Shown here: positions 18,848-29,089 of the stretch, piece by piece
Numbering within the stretch: the stretch's first letter is position 1
Layout of the letters: each line of letters begins with the position of its first letter
Assembly (NCBI GenBank): GCA_021769725.1
Contig: JAETSI010000006.1
Location: 1-64,000, forward strand
DNA from: Oscillospiraceae bacterium
GTDB taxonomy: Bacteria > Bacillota > Clostridia > Oscillospirales > Ruminococcaceae
Reading direction: 5' to 3'
DNA length: 64,000 nucleotides
Position numbers and translations under genes: made by a program
Notes under the pieces: model-generated
What the model was told of the DNA's origin: nothing
Databases searched by the model: none
What the model saw: only the letters and a program-made list of their open reading frames with translations

Positions 18848-19653
18848 TTTCTGAAATAAATAATAAGCTGTCGGTTATTTTTTTTGACATAGATGGAACT
18901 CTGGTTACCGAGGATAGGCGTGCCATTATTCCCGACAGCGCCAGGGAAGCTATTGCCGAAACCAGGCGGCGTGGAAATCTTACATTTATAAACACGGGCA
19001 GAACTGCTTTTAACGTAAGCAGCCGTGTGAGGGAGCTCGGCTTTGACGGATATATCTGTGGTTGTGGAACTTATATTGAATACGAAGGTCAGATTATTTC
19101 GGATAATCGGCTTGAACAGGGATTCTGCCGAAAAATTGCGGAGATAGTGAGAGAATGCCTTGTTACTCCGGTTTACGAGGACAGAAACAAATATTTCTTT
19201 GATGATAAACTGCCCATGAATGATGTACTAAGAAATTTTTTGGACGTTTTTGTTGATCCTGGCATAGATATTACCGGTCGTGTGGAGGATGACGATTTTA
19301 TTTTTGATAAATTTGTTGTGTGGCTTGACGAGAATTCGGATGAAGAAAAATTCCGATCTGAGGCAGGTAAATATTTTGATATAATAGACCGAGGCGGAAA
19401 TTTTTTTGAGAATGTTCCTCTTGGTTTTTCAAAATCTACCGGCATCAGGCTTATTCTTGACAAGCTGGGAATACCAATTGAAAACGCTTATGCTATCGGA
19501 GACAGTATGAATGATATTTCGATGTTCCGGACTGTACCCAATAGTATTGCAATGGGTGGAGCAGAGCAGATTTATCCTTATGTTTCTTATGTTACAACAT
19601 CTATCGAAAATGATGGGATTGCAAACGCTCTTAAACATTTTAATTTAATCTGA
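18844..19653 (+). CDS. Cof-type HAD-IIB family hydrolase
   Basis: VIFFDIDGTLVTED; TFINTGRTAFN; AIGDSMNDISMF. Confidence 0.93.
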   Translation: MISEINNKLSVIFFDIDGTLVTEDRRAIIPDSAREAIAETRRRGNLTFINTGRTAFNVSSRVRELGFDGYICGCGTYIEYEGQIISDNRLEQGFCRKIAEIVRECLVTPVYEDRNKYFFDDKLPMNDVLRNFLDVFVDPGIDITGRVEDDDFIFDKFVVWLDENSDEEKFRSEAGKYFDIIDRGGNFFENVPLGFSKSTGIRLILDKLGIPIENAYAIGDSMNDISMFRTVPNSIAMGGAEQIYPYVSYVTTSIENDGIANALKHFNLI

Positions 19654-19739
19654 ACAATCATAGGAGCAGCATCCCCCTATAAAAGAAATGCTGTTGCTTG
19701 CAAGACTGGTGTATTTTAGAATAGAGGGGAATATAAATA

Positions 19740-19768
19740 TTGACATAAACCGACAAAAGTGGTAAAAT
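19740..19768 (+). promoter_or_regulatory. Predicted sigma-A promoter
   Basis: TTGACA, 17-bp spacer, TAAAAT. Confidence 0.7.
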
Positions 19769-19801
19769 AGTTATGCATAAAAATTTGGGGGAGGAATAAG
19801 C

Positions 19802-20860
19802 TTGAAAAAATTTTATGCTGCCGCAGCCTGCATGATTTTTGTAGCTGCTGTATCCGGATGTTCGGACAAAAAAAGCAACTCATCGGGAAAAGAGACGGAG
19901 AAGATTGTTTCACCGAGAACCGTTACTTTTGAATGGCAGGAATCCTATAAAGCAAAATTGGAGGAATTCAGAAATTCTGAGAACTATCAGGAAAGTAACG
20001 GGATAATTGGCTCTATGTTCGATCTGAGGGACCTCAATTCGGACGGTATTCCGGAACTTATAATTTCTCCGTCTGACGGCGTAGATTCAGTCTGTACCAT
20101 TTATACATATTATGATGGTTCTTTAACAGAAATAGGTACAAACGGAAATAATGGATTTTTTGCTTTTTATCCGTCTGCCGGAATTATTAATAATGAGTTT
20201 CAGGGCAGTGGTTTCGTTATGGGTGAATTCCGCCGTATTGAAGGCAGTTCGTTCATGACAGAGATGACGTATTACAACAATATTGATTCAGTTAATTCCG
20301 GAGCAGTTATCAGGTATGAGATCGATAAAGAAGAAGTACTGCCAGCGGAGTATAACGAGAAATTTTACAGTTATGCAGATCAGCCGTCCCTTACAGTAGG
20401 AAGAAAGTATACATTCGGGGAGCGCACTATGGATTATGCAGTATATTGCTCTGAAAGCTGGGATGATGCGGCATCTTCTTCCATGAAGAAACTATTCAAA
20501 AAGAAAGTCAAAGACCTGGCTGAGGAATATGAATACGCAGGTTTTGAGCTTTTGGATATGAACGGAGATGAATGTCCGGAACTGATTTTTTCCGAGGGCT
20601 TTTCCAGTCAGGATTCATGTCGTGTATTTGTCTACAGTGACGGAGAACTTGTTGAGCTCAGCGAAAAATGCGGCATTAACGGAAGGTTTGGATTTGACAA
20701 TGAAAAAATGGTATTTTTCACTATTAATCCTCAGGATGTTGACAAATACGGAAGTCTGACGGATATTTCTCTTGACGGATATGAAAAATCCGGAAGTCTC
20801 ATGGAGTGCGGAAGAAAATATCTTGTCAGTGACGAGACTGCTTTATCCATTTTTGACTGA
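19802..20860 (+). CDS. Lipoprotein of unknown function
   Basis: Signal peptide with lipobox (AAVSGCSDKK); two repeats of an L.D.N.DG.PELI pattern. Confidence 0.75.
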   Translation: MKKFYAAAACMIFVAAVSGCSDKKSNSSGKETEKIVSPRTVTFEWQESYKAKLEEFRNSENYQESNGIIGSMFDLRDLNSDGIPELIISPSDGVDSVCTIYTYYDGSLTEIGTNGNNGFFAFYPSAGIINNEFQGSGFVMGEFRRIEGSSFMTEMTYYNNIDSVNSGAVIRYEIDKEEVLPAEYNEKFYSYADQPSLTVGRKYTFGERTMDYAVYCSESWDDAASSSMKKLFKKKVKDLAEEYEYAGFELLDMNGDECPELIFSEGFSSQDSCRVFVYSDGELVELSEKCGINGRFGFDNEKMVFFTINPQDVDKYGSLTDISLDGYEKSGSLMECGRKYLVSDETALSIFD

Positions 20861-20874
20861 CCGGGGGGATAAAT

Positions 20875-22245
20875 TTGGCAAAATCACGAATAGTATATAC
20901 TTGTAATCAATGCGGTTTTGAAAGTTCCAAATGGAACGGAAAATGTCCTTCCTGCGGAGCATGGAACAGCTTTGAGGAAGGGACGCCGGAGATACTCCCG
21001 TCTTCCGGGCGCTCTTCTTCGCAGAATATCGCCGATCTTTCAGAAAGAATACTGGAACTTGAAAATATTGGTTCAGACAGTGACATACGTTATGATACCG
21101 GAACAGCAGAGTTGAACCGTGTACTTGGCGGAGGTCTTGTAAAGGGTTCCCTTGTCCTTTTGGGAGGCGAGCCGGGTATCGGCAAGAGCACGCTGTTGTT
21201 GCAGGTGTGTCAGTTTTTAGGTGAAAATCATTCTATCTTGTATGTTTCTGGTGAAGAATCCGCAAGGCAGATAAAGCTGCGTGCTCAGCGGCTTGGGGTG
21301 GATACCGAGAATCTCTACATCCTTACTGCGACAGATGCCGAAGCTATCGCCGCAACTATTGCCGGCTCTGCTCCCGATATCGTTATAATTGATTCGATTC
21401 AGACCATGAATATCGGCAGGATACCGTCAAGCCCCGGCAGTCTTACTCAGGTACGTGAGTGCGCCAATCTTTTTATGCATACGGCAAAGACTCAGGAAAT
21501 ACCTATTATAATAGTAGGGCATGTCAATAAGGACGGAGCGATCGCAGGGCCGAAAGTAATGGAGCATATCGTTGACGCCGTTCTTCATTTTGAGGGGGAG
21601 CGTCATCAGAGCTACCGTCTGCTGAGAGCAATAAAGAATCGTTTCGGCTCTACTAATGAGATCGGTGTTTTTGAGATGAACGACAGGGGATTGAGGGAGG
21701 TTGAAAATCCTTCGCAGATGCTGCTTTCAGGACGTCCCCATGATGTTTCCGGAACTTGTACTGCTTGTGTTATGGAAGGAAGCCGTCCGATTCTGGCTGA
21801 GATACAAACTCTTGCGGCAAAAACTAGTTATTCTGCACCGAGAAGAATGGCTACAGGATTTGATTTCAATAGACTGAGTATAATTCTGGCAGTTCTGGAA
21901 AAGCGGCTTGGAATTTATACTGGTTCCATGGATATTTACCTGAATGTTGTAGGCGGCTTTCGTCTTGATGAACCTGCCGGCGATCTTCCGGCAGCTATGG
22001 CTCTTTTTTCCGGAATAATGGATAAGCCTGTCAGGGAGGATTTAATTGCTTTCGGCGAAATAGGTCTTGGAGGTGAGATACGCTCTGTATCTCACATTTC
22101 TCAGCGTATCCGTGAAGCCGAGCGTATGGGTTTTAGTACCTGCATAATACCAAAGCATTCCATGTCTGCGCTGGACGTGAAAGACTACGGTATTGAAATC
22201 GTTCCGGTTTTAAGCCTTAAACAAGCTTTTTCACACATTAAATAG
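20875..22245 (+). CDS. radA: DNA repair protein RadA
   Basis: CNQCGFESSKWNGKCPSCGAWN zinc finger; GGEPGIGKSTLLLQ; KNRFGSTNEIGVFEM. Confidence 0.97.
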   Translation: MAKSRIVYTCNQCGFESSKWNGKCPSCGAWNSFEEGTPEILPSSGRSSSQNIADLSERILELENIGSDSDIRYDTGTAELNRVLGGGLVKGSLVLLGGEPGIGKSTLLLQVCQFLGENHSILYVSGEESARQIKLRAQRLGVDTENLYILTATDAEAIAATIAGSAPDIVIIDSIQTMNIGRIPSSPGSLTQVRECANLFMHTAKTQEIPIIIVGHVNKDGAIAGPKVMEHIVDAVLHFEGERHQSYRLLRAIKNRFGSTNEIGVFEMNDRGLREVENPSQMLLSGRPHDVSGTCTACVMEGSRPILAEIQTLAAKTSYSAPRRMATGFDFNRLSIILAVLEKRLGIYTGSMDIYLNVVGGFRLDEPAGDLPAAMALFSGIMDKPVREDLIAFGEIGLGGEIRSVSHISQRIREAERMGFSTCIIPKHSMSALDVKDYGIEIVPVLSLKQAFSHIK

Positions 22246-22265
22246 AAAAGAGTGTTAATTTAAAA

Positions 22266-23465
22266 ATGGACAGAATAGCTTTTTTCAGAGATCTTGCCAT
22301 AATTATTGTATGTTCAAAATTTTTTGGTCTTGTAGCTCAGAAGCTAAAAGCTCCGCAGGTAGTGGGAGAAATAGTAGCAGGATTAATTATTGGCCCTGCA
22401 TGTCTGGGAATCGTAGGAAATTCCGATTATCTTTCACTTCTTGCAGAAATAGGCGTTGTTATGTTGATGTTTGGTGCAGGTCTTGAAACAAATATGAGAG
22501 ATCTTCTAAAAACAGGCCCGAAGGCTCTGCTTATCGCCTGTGCCGGTGTTTTTGTGCCGCTTGTAGGCGGTACGCTTTTATATAGCTGTTTTTATGGATT
22601 CAGCGCAGTAGGCAGTGAGCAATTCTACCGGGCTGTGTTTATTGGTACTATCATGACTGCTACATCTGTTGGAATTACCGTGCAGACACTTAAAGAAATG
22701 GGACGTTTAAAAAGTTCTACGGGAACGCTTATAACAAGCGCCGCAATTATTGATGACATAATTGGAATAATTGTGCTGACTTTTGTAATTGGTCTGAAAA
22801 ATCCTGAATCAAAGCCTACAGACGTGGTTATTCATACGCTGCTCTTTATAGCGTTCAGTTTTTGTCTTGGATTTTTGACATATTATATCTTCAAATACAT
22901 TGATAAAAAATATCCTCATCAGCGCAGAATCCCGATTCTTGGACTTGCGGTATGTATGTTTATGGCGTTTGCCGCTGAGGAATTTTTCGGAATTGCAGAT
23001 ATTACGGGAGCATACGTTGCCGGACTGATATTATGCAGTCTCAAGGATTCAGAATATATCGCAAGAAAAGTAGATATCAATTCATACATGATTTTCGGTC
23101 CTGTATTTTTTGCAAGCATCGGTCTTAATACTACTTTCAGCGGTTTTACTCCGTCACTGCTTTTGTTTTCAATATTCTTCGTATTGGTTGCTTTGCTGAC
23201 GAAGATTATTGGCTGCGGACTGACCGCAAAGCTTATGCGGTATGATTTCAAAAGCAGCCTTAAAGTCGGTGTTGGAATGATGACAAGAGGCGAAGTTGCA
23301 CTTATCGTGGCAAAAAAGGGACTTTCAGAAGAAATGCTTGATCCGAAATATTTTGCTTCGGTAATTTTGCTGATAATCGTTTCGTCAATTTTAGTTCCGA
23401 TTATTCTTAAACTGCTTTACAGAGGAGATAAAGAGGATGAACCGGCACAGATTTCAGCAAATTGA
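22266..23465 (+). CDS. Cation:proton antiporter (CPA2 family)
   Basis: KLKAPQVVGEIVAGLIIGPACLG; TSAAIIDDIIGIIVL; multi-TM. Confidence 0.92.
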   Translation: MDRIAFFRDLAIIIVCSKFFGLVAQKLKAPQVVGEIVAGLIIGPACLGIVGNSDYLSLLAEIGVVMLMFGAGLETNMRDLLKTGPKALLIACAGVFVPLVGGTLLYSCFYGFSAVGSEQFYRAVFIGTIMTATSVGITVQTLKEMGRLKSSTGTLITSAAIIDDIIGIIVLTFVIGLKNPESKPTDVVIHTLLFIAFSFCLGFLTYYIFKYIDKKYPHQRRIPILGLAVCMFMAFAAEEFFGIADITGAYVAGLILCSLKDSEYIARKVDINSYMIFGPVFFASIGLNTTFSGFTPSLLLFSIFFVLVALLTKIIGCGLTAKLMRYDFKSSLKVGVGMMTRGEVALIVAKKGLSEEMLDPKYFASVILLIIVSSILVPIILKLLYRGDKEDEPAQISAN

Positions 23466-23475
23466 GGAGGGGAGT

Positions 23476-24324
23476 ATGAAATACGGTCTTGTTCTTGAGG
23501 GCGGTGCAATGCGTGGACTTTTCACAGCAGGCGTAACCGATGTATTTATGGAAAACAGTATTGTTTTTAACGGTGCTGTCGGGGTGTCCGCAGGAGCTGC
23601 TTTCGGATGCAACTACAAATCTGATCAACCGGGCAGAGCAATTCGCTATAATACAAGATTCTGCCGTGACAAGCGATATTGCAGTTTAAGGTCGCTGGTA
23701 AAGACCGGGGATATGTTCGGTGCGAATTTCTGTTATCATGAGATTCCGGAAAAATTTGACATTTTTGATTTTGAAACGTATGAAAGTTCGGCAATGGAAT
23801 TCTTCGTTGTGTGTACTGATGTAGTAACTGGAAAACCTGTATATCATCGCTGCGACACCATGAACAGCCGGGAGCTTGAATGGCTGAGAGCTTCTGCATC
23901 CATGCCCATGGCAGCAAGAATAGTAAGCGTAGACGGTTGTAATATGCTTGACGGCGGGATCTCCGATTCAGTGCCCTTGAAATTTATGGAAGATTCCGGA
24001 TATGACCGTAATGTGGTTATACTTACTCAGCCGAGAGATTATGTGAAAGAAAAAAATAAGCTTATGCCAATGCTCAGAATTGTTTACAGAAAGTATCCAA
24101 ATCTCCTGAAAACAATGGAAAACAGGCATAAAATGTATAATAGTGAACTGAAATACATCAGAAAAGCCGAACAGGAAAAACGTGCTCTTGTAATCGCACC
24201 CGAAACGAAGCTTCCGGTTGGACGTATTGAGCATGATCCGGACGTTCTGCGTGAAGTTTATCGCATAGGACGCAAAGCAGGAATGAAGCATCTTGCAGAG
24301 GTAAAGAAATTTATCGCAGATTAG
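23476..24324 (+). CDS. Patatin-like phospholipase family protein
   Basis: GLVLEGGAMRGLFTAGV, GVSAGAAFG (GxSxG), DGGISDSVP. Confidence 0.92.
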   Translation: MKYGLVLEGGAMRGLFTAGVTDVFMENSIVFNGAVGVSAGAAFGCNYKSDQPGRAIRYNTRFCRDKRYCSLRSLVKTGDMFGANFCYHEIPEKFDIFDFETYESSAMEFFVVCTDVVTGKPVYHRCDTMNSRELEWLRASASMPMAARIVSVDGCNMLDGGISDSVPLKFMEDSGYDRNVVILTQPRDYVKEKNKLMPMLRIVYRKYPNLLKTMENRHKMYNSELKYIRKAEQEKRALVIAPETKLPVGRIEHDPDVLREVYRIGRKAGMKHLAEVKKFIAD

Positions 24325-24352
24325 AGCTTGTTCATTTTATGTGAACACGCTC

Positions 24353-24402
24353 TAAAAACCAGGCAGAAATACACATTATACGTGTATTTCTGCCTGGTTT
24401 AT
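24353..24402. terminator. Bidirectional terminator between convergent genes
   Basis: AAAACCAGGCAGAAATACACattatacGTGTATTTCTGCCTGGTTT. Confidence 0.85.
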
Positions 24403-26072
24403 TATTGTATTTCATCGGCGTATTCCGTAAGTTTTTCTGCGAGTTCATCGATATAATCTTCGTTCAGAACATCATTGAAACCGGCTTCTTTTATTGCAGA
24501 GCGGAATGAATAACTGTAGTCGTTGTAAGATATCCGGGCTATTTTCTCATATTTTTCAAGAGCCGCATCCGGATCGCTAAGGCAGTCCTCCCAGATGTCA
24601 AAGGCAGCAAGAGCTGAAACGGCATAACTGATATAATAACCGGGTGATTCAAAAATATGATTTACCATATATAGTTCGACACCGGGCAAAGAATCGTATA
24701 CGATATCTTCCCAGCATTCCAATACATCCTCCGGAGTGAATGTATTGACGTTTTGGAGTACTGTATATTCAAATTCGCCTACTGCAAATCCTGAAACGAC
24801 GGCATTGACAAGATCATAACTTTTAGCCGCAAACATTGCATCTGCCTGATCTTCGTATATATCGTCGTAAAAACGTGTGAAAAGGCATTCAAATCCCTGT
24901 GACTGTATTTCGGCTATATCCAGGTTTGACGAAGCAAGATACGTTGGTATGTTGTCGTATGCCTGGGCATAATAATGACCGAATTCATGAACGGGAGTGA
25001 GCAGACTATAGTAATCATTGTTGTCAGTGATATAAACAACACCTTTTTTGCTGACAGGCAGATATGCTGTAAAAGAACCGTTATAGCTGCCGTCTCCGTC
25101 AGAAATCGAGTATTCCTCGTCGTTAAGGAGTTTTTGTGCTGCATTGCTGATTTCCGGTGAAAGTTCTCCGGCATATTCGGCAATAGTTTCAAACGGATTA
25201 TCAAATTTTTTTGGTTTTGTTACAATATCCATTCCGCCGTCCATTTTCATGATCTCTCCGATTATTTCTTCGGAAACCGGCATCAGTTTTTCTCTGACAA
25301 TGTCTGAGAGTTCAATTATATCTTCCGGAGTATAGTCACGATAATATTGCTTGTAAAACATTTCTGTGTCATATCCTTTAAGGATCTCAAGCAGTATTTC
25401 TGCACAGATGAGATTTTTCTCATCGTCATCCATATCCTCGTCGTAAGCGGCATCATGAAATCGGTCGATCTTTTCGTCCCTGAGCCAGTTCTCCACACGT
25501 GTATATCCTTCAATCCTGTATGTGTCCATAGACGGATCTGAGTATGCTTCAAGCGTTTCGTCATCATGAATTAGTGAAGTGAACATATCTCCATAGTTTT
25601 CGCTGTTATACCCCTTGCAGAAAGCAAATGTGATGAGTTCGGCGGCAATATACATATCTTCAGCAGCGTCATCGGCATCGGCTTCAAGATCTTCGTTGTC
25701 AAAATCAAGATAATATGGGATGGTCAGGGATGTATACTCTTCGTATAATTGGTCGAAATCAGCAATAAGAGTATCTATATCATCCTGAACGGCATCCTCG
25801 TTTGAATCAACAGTAAGGTCGCCGATTAGTGTATCGACATGATCTCTTACTATATCAAGCCGTTTGGAATTTTTTATAGGATTGAAAGCAGCAGGCGTAT
25901 CGTTTTTATCCCGGCTGTTGTCGTCAGAAGAACCTTTTTTTCTGTCATTTCGGCTGTCCGATGATTTTACTGTTCTTTCCGAACTGCTTCCCATTCCACG
26001 TAAAGTACAGGAACTTACCGAACAGGTCAGAGTAAGAGCCGAAAGAAATGCGATTATCTTTTTGATTTTCAT
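24402..26072 (-). CDS. Lipoprotein, probable M3-like metallopeptidase
   Basis: SSCTLRG lipobox; LTPVHEFGHYYAQ (HExxH-like HEFGH) with downstream IQSQGFECLFTRFYDD. Confidence 0.75.
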   Translation of the reverse strand: MKIKKIIAFLSALTLTCSVSSCTLRGMGSSSERTVKSSDSRNDRKKGSSDDNSRDKNDTPAAFNPIKNSKRLDIVRDHVDTLIGDLTVDSNEDAVQDDIDTLIADFDQLYEEYTSLTIPYYLDFDNEDLEADADDAAEDMYIAAELITFAFCKGYNSENYGDMFTSLIHDDETLEAYSDPSMDTYRIEGYTRVENWLRDEKIDRFHDAAYDEDMDDDEKNLICAEILLEILKGYDTEMFYKQYYRDYTPEDIIELSDIVREKLMPVSEEIIGEIMKMDGGMDIVTKPKKFDNPFETIAEYAGELSPEISNAAQKLLNDEEYSISDGDGSYNGSFTAYLPVSKKGVVYITDNNDYYSLLTPVHEFGHYYAQAYDNIPTYLASSNLDIAEIQSQGFECLFTRFYDDIYEDQADAMFAAKSYDLVNAVVSGFAVGEFEYTVLQNVNTFTPEDVLECWEDIVYDSLPGVELYMVNHIFESPGYYISYAVSALAAFDIWEDCLSDPDAALEKYEKIARISYNDYSYSFRSAIKEAGFNDVLNEDYIDELAEKLTEYADEIQ

Positions 26073-26089
26073 GATTATCTCCCTTCATG

Positions 26090-26743
26090 TTATATGGTAA
26101 GTTTTGCAACCGCAGATATTATCCCCAGCGGGTTGTCAGCTATGATATCAGCAGCAGCAAGCTCTTCCGGCGAACCGTAACCGTAACTGCATCCTACAGA
26201 CCGCAGATTATTCCTGACGGCAGTTTCAATATCGTGAAAGCGATCGCCTATCACTATGAATTTACCGGGATGTTCGGGTGCTATTTTCCTGAATATCTCG
26301 TACTTCGGGATAAAGGCAAATTCCTCGCAGCAATAGAAACGGTCAAAAAATCTGTCCAGGGAGAAAACTCTCCTGTGTCGTTCCATATAATGTATACGGC
26401 AGTTGCTGAGGAATATGAGTCGGTATCCTATTTCTTTCAAATGTAGGAGCATTTCTTCTGCACCGCTGAAAAGTTCGCCTTCACCGCTTTCTATTCTCCG
26501 TGCCATATCTTCACCGAGCCGTATACGTGCCGCTTCACGTATTTTTTTATCAAGGCAGGGCATAAAATTCTGCCACATATCGTTTGAATTGAAGCCAAGC
26601 CAATAGCTGATTTCGGAATCGGTGTAGTTTTTTGGCTTTATATAGTCGTTTTCAGCCAGCCATTGAATGGTGCTGCGGAATGCCGGTGCATAGGTTTTCA
26701 TGGAATTATGGATAGTTCCATCGTAGTCAAATATCAGATTCAT
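26090..26743 (-). CDS. HAD family hydrolase
   Basis: NLIFDYDGTIHNS; LIFLSNCR; VIGDRFHDIETAVRN. Confidence 0.9.
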   Translation of the reverse strand: MNLIFDYDGTIHNSMKTYAPAFRSTIQWLAENDYIKPKNYTDSEISYWLGFNSNDMWQNFMPCLDKKIREAARIRLGEDMARRIESGEGELFSGAEEMLLHLKEIGYRLIFLSNCRIHYMERHRRVFSLDRFFDRFYCCEEFAFIPKYEIFRKIAPEHPGKFIVIGDRFHDIETAVRNNLRSVGCSYGYGSPEELAAADIIADNPLGIISAVAKLTI

Positions 26744-26744
26744 A

Positions 26745-27209
26745 TTACTTGATGCGCCTGCAAAGATTTATCATTTCAATAGCTCCCTCGGCGCATTCGG
26801 AGCCCTTGTTTCCTGCCTTGGAACCTGCACGTTCGATAGCCTGTTCGATATTTTCAGTTGTGATGATTCCGAAAAGCACTGGAACTCCGGTCTCCAGCGA
26901 GACCTGTGCAACGCCTTTGGCAGCTTCATTGCATACAAGCTCATAGTGGGATGTACTTCCTCGGATTATCGCTCCTAGACAGATAACAGCGTCGTACTTG
27001 CCGGTCTCAGCCATTTTCTTGGAAATAAGCGGGATCTCGAATGCTCCTGGTACCCAGGCAACGCTGATATTTTCGTCGTTTACTCCGTGGCGGAGCAGAG
27101 TATCAACTGCACCGGAAAGAAGTTTTCCGGTGATAAATTCGTTGAATCTTGACACTACAATGCCGATTTTTGCTTCTTTACTGATAAGATTTCCTTCTAA
27201 AATATTCAT
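26745..27209 (-). CDS. ribH: 6,7-dimethyl-8-ribityllumazine synthase
   Basis: [43 protein letters not shown]. Confidence 0.97.
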   Translation of the reverse strand: MNILEGNLISKEAKIGIVVSRFNEFITGKLLSGAVDTLLRHGVNDENISVAWVPGAFEIPLISKKMAETGKYDAVICLGAIIRGSTSHYELVCNEAAKGVAQVSLETGVPVLFGIITTENIEQAIERAGSKAGNKGSECAEGAIEMINLCRRIK

Positions 27210-27229
27210 GATTATTTTTCCTTTCTTAA

Positions 27230-28429
27230 TCAATAATTGAGAATATGTCCCATTTTATCACGCTTTGTTTTAAGATAAAAGAGATCGTGAGCCGTAGCGT
27301 CCATCTGGATAGGAACACGCTCTTTTATTTCAAGACCAAAGCCGCTCAGACCATATATCTTGTCAGGGTTGTTTGTAAGCAGCCGGAGTGTTTTGCAGCC
27401 GAGATCACGCAGTATCTGCGCACCGATATAGTATTCCCTCATATCTCCGGGAAATCCCAGTGCAAGATTTGCTTCAAGCGTGTCCATGCCTCTGTCCTGA
27501 AGCTCATAGGCACGAAGCTTGTTTATAAGACCGATACCACGTCCTTCCTGACGCATATAGAGAAGTATACCTCTGCCTTCCTTTTCAATGCTGTTCATGG
27601 CTGCCGCAAACTGTTGTCCGCAGTCGCATTTCAGAGAACCAAAGGCGTCCCCGGTCAGACACTCTGAATGAACACGGCAGAGGATATCCTCACCATTGCC
27701 GATATCTCCCTTGACCAGAGCCACATGATGTTCGCCGTTAAGCCGGTTCACATAGCCCATAGCCCGGAATTCGCCGTATTTCGTTGGCAGCTTCGTATCT
27801 GCCACACGTTCCACAAGAATGTCATGGCATTTCCGGTAATCTTTCAGAGAACGAATAGTTATGAATTTCATTCCCCATTCTGCTGCTTTTTCCTGAAGCT
27901 CTGCGGATCGCATCATGGTGCCGTCATCACGCATTATTTCGCAGCAAAGGCCGCATTCCTCAAGACCGGCAAGCCGCATCAGATCTACCGTAGCTTCGGT
28001 ATGTCCCTCACGTTCAAGAACGCCGTTCTTCTTTGCAGTCAGCGGAAACATATGACCCGGACGCCGGAAATCTTCAGGCTTTGTATCCGCTGAAACAGCC
28101 ATTCTTGCGGTAAATCCACGTTCTTCGGCAGAAATTCCTGTCGTTGTTTTTATATGATCTATCGAAACCGTAAAAGCTGTGGAATGATTGTCTGTATTGA
28201 AGTCTACCATCTGTGGCAGATGCAGGCGGCGGCAAAGATCTATACTCATTGGCATACAGATAAGTCCCTTGGCGTGCATTGCCATAAAATTGACATTTTC
28301 CGTAGTTGCATACTGAGCAGCACAGATCATATCGCCTTCATTTTCTCTTTCCTCGTCGTCGGTAACAAGGATTATTTCCCCTTTGCGGAGAGCTTCAAGA
28401 GCTTCCTCAACAGTGTTGTACTGAAACAT
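27230..28429 (-). CDS. ribBA: Bifunctional DHBP synthase / GTP cyclohydrolase II
   Basis: [51 protein letters not shown]. Confidence 0.98.
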   Translation of the reverse strand: MFQYNTVEEALEALRKGEIILVTDDEERENEGDMICAAQYATTENVNFMAMHAKGLICMPMSIDLCRRLHLPQMVDFNTDNHSTAFTVSIDHIKTTTGISAEERGFTARMAVSADTKPEDFRRPGHMFPLTAKKNGVLEREGHTEATVDLMRLAGLEECGLCCEIMRDDGTMMRSAELQEKAAEWGMKFITIRSLKDYRKCHDILVERVADTKLPTKYGEFRAMGYVNRLNGEHHVALVKGDIGNGEDILCRVHSECLTGDAFGSLKCDCGQQFAAAMNSIEKEGRGILLYMRQEGRGIGLINKLRAYELQDRGMDTLEANLALGFPGDMREYYIGAQILRDLGCKTLRLLTNNPDKIYGLSGFGLEIKERVPIQMDATAHDLFYLKTKRDKMGHILNY

Positions 28430-28441
28430 AAAAATTCCTCC

Positions 28442-29089
28442 TTAATATCCGTTTCGTGCCAGAAAATCCATAGTTATCCGGCTTTCCGGAATATTTTCAG
28501 ACTTCGGTCTCATCAGTTTTTCCACATATTTGCCGATAATGTCATTTTCAAGATTGACTGTGTCGCCGCTTTTTTTAGATCCCAGTATTGTTCGGGCGGC
28601 AGTGTGGGGAATAACCGATATCTTGAAACCGGAGTCGGAAACTGCGGCTACTGTCAGACTTATGCCGTCAACTGCTACAGAACCCTTTTCAACAATATAC
28701 CGCATGATTCCGGCGTCTGCACAGATCGTATACCAGATTGCTATCCCGTCTCTTTTTATATCAGTGATCGTTCCCGTGCCGTCGATATGTCCCGAAACAA
28801 TGTGACCTCCGAATCGTCCGTCCGCAGCCATTGCACGTTCAAGATTTACCGGACTGCCCGGTCTGAGGCTTCCGAGAGACGATCGGCTGAGGGTTTCGTT
28901 CATAACGTCAGCCCGGAAAGTATCGCCGGTAAGATCAGTCACCGTCAGGCACACGCCGTTTACGGCAATGCTGTCGCCGATATTTGTACCGGAAATAACT
29001 TTTTCCGCTTTTATTTCGATAAATGACGATACCGTCCCTCGCTGAACCGACCTAATGCAGCCTGTTTCTTCAACTATTCCCGTAAACAT
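28442..29089 (-). CDS. ribE: Riboflavin synthase alpha subunit
   Basis: MFTGIVEETG; VNGVCLTV repeated-domain structure. Confidence 0.97.
   Translation of the reverse strand: MFTGIVEETGCIRSVQRGTVSSFIEIKAEKVISGTNIGDSIAVNGVCLTVTDLTGDTFRADVMNETLSRSSLGSLRPGSPVNLERAMAADGRFGGHIVSGHIDGTGTITDIKRDGIAIWYTICADAGIMRYIVEKGSVAVDGISLTVAAVSDSGFKISVIPHTAARTILGSKKSGDTVNLENDIIGKYVEKLMRPKSENIPESRITMDFLARNGY

Noticed and set aside
28154-29026. 290-aa plus-strand ORF opposite ribBA/ribE
   Set aside because: Antisense to two clear riboflavin genes; translation has no family resemblance and Cys/His/Ser-rich spurious composition.
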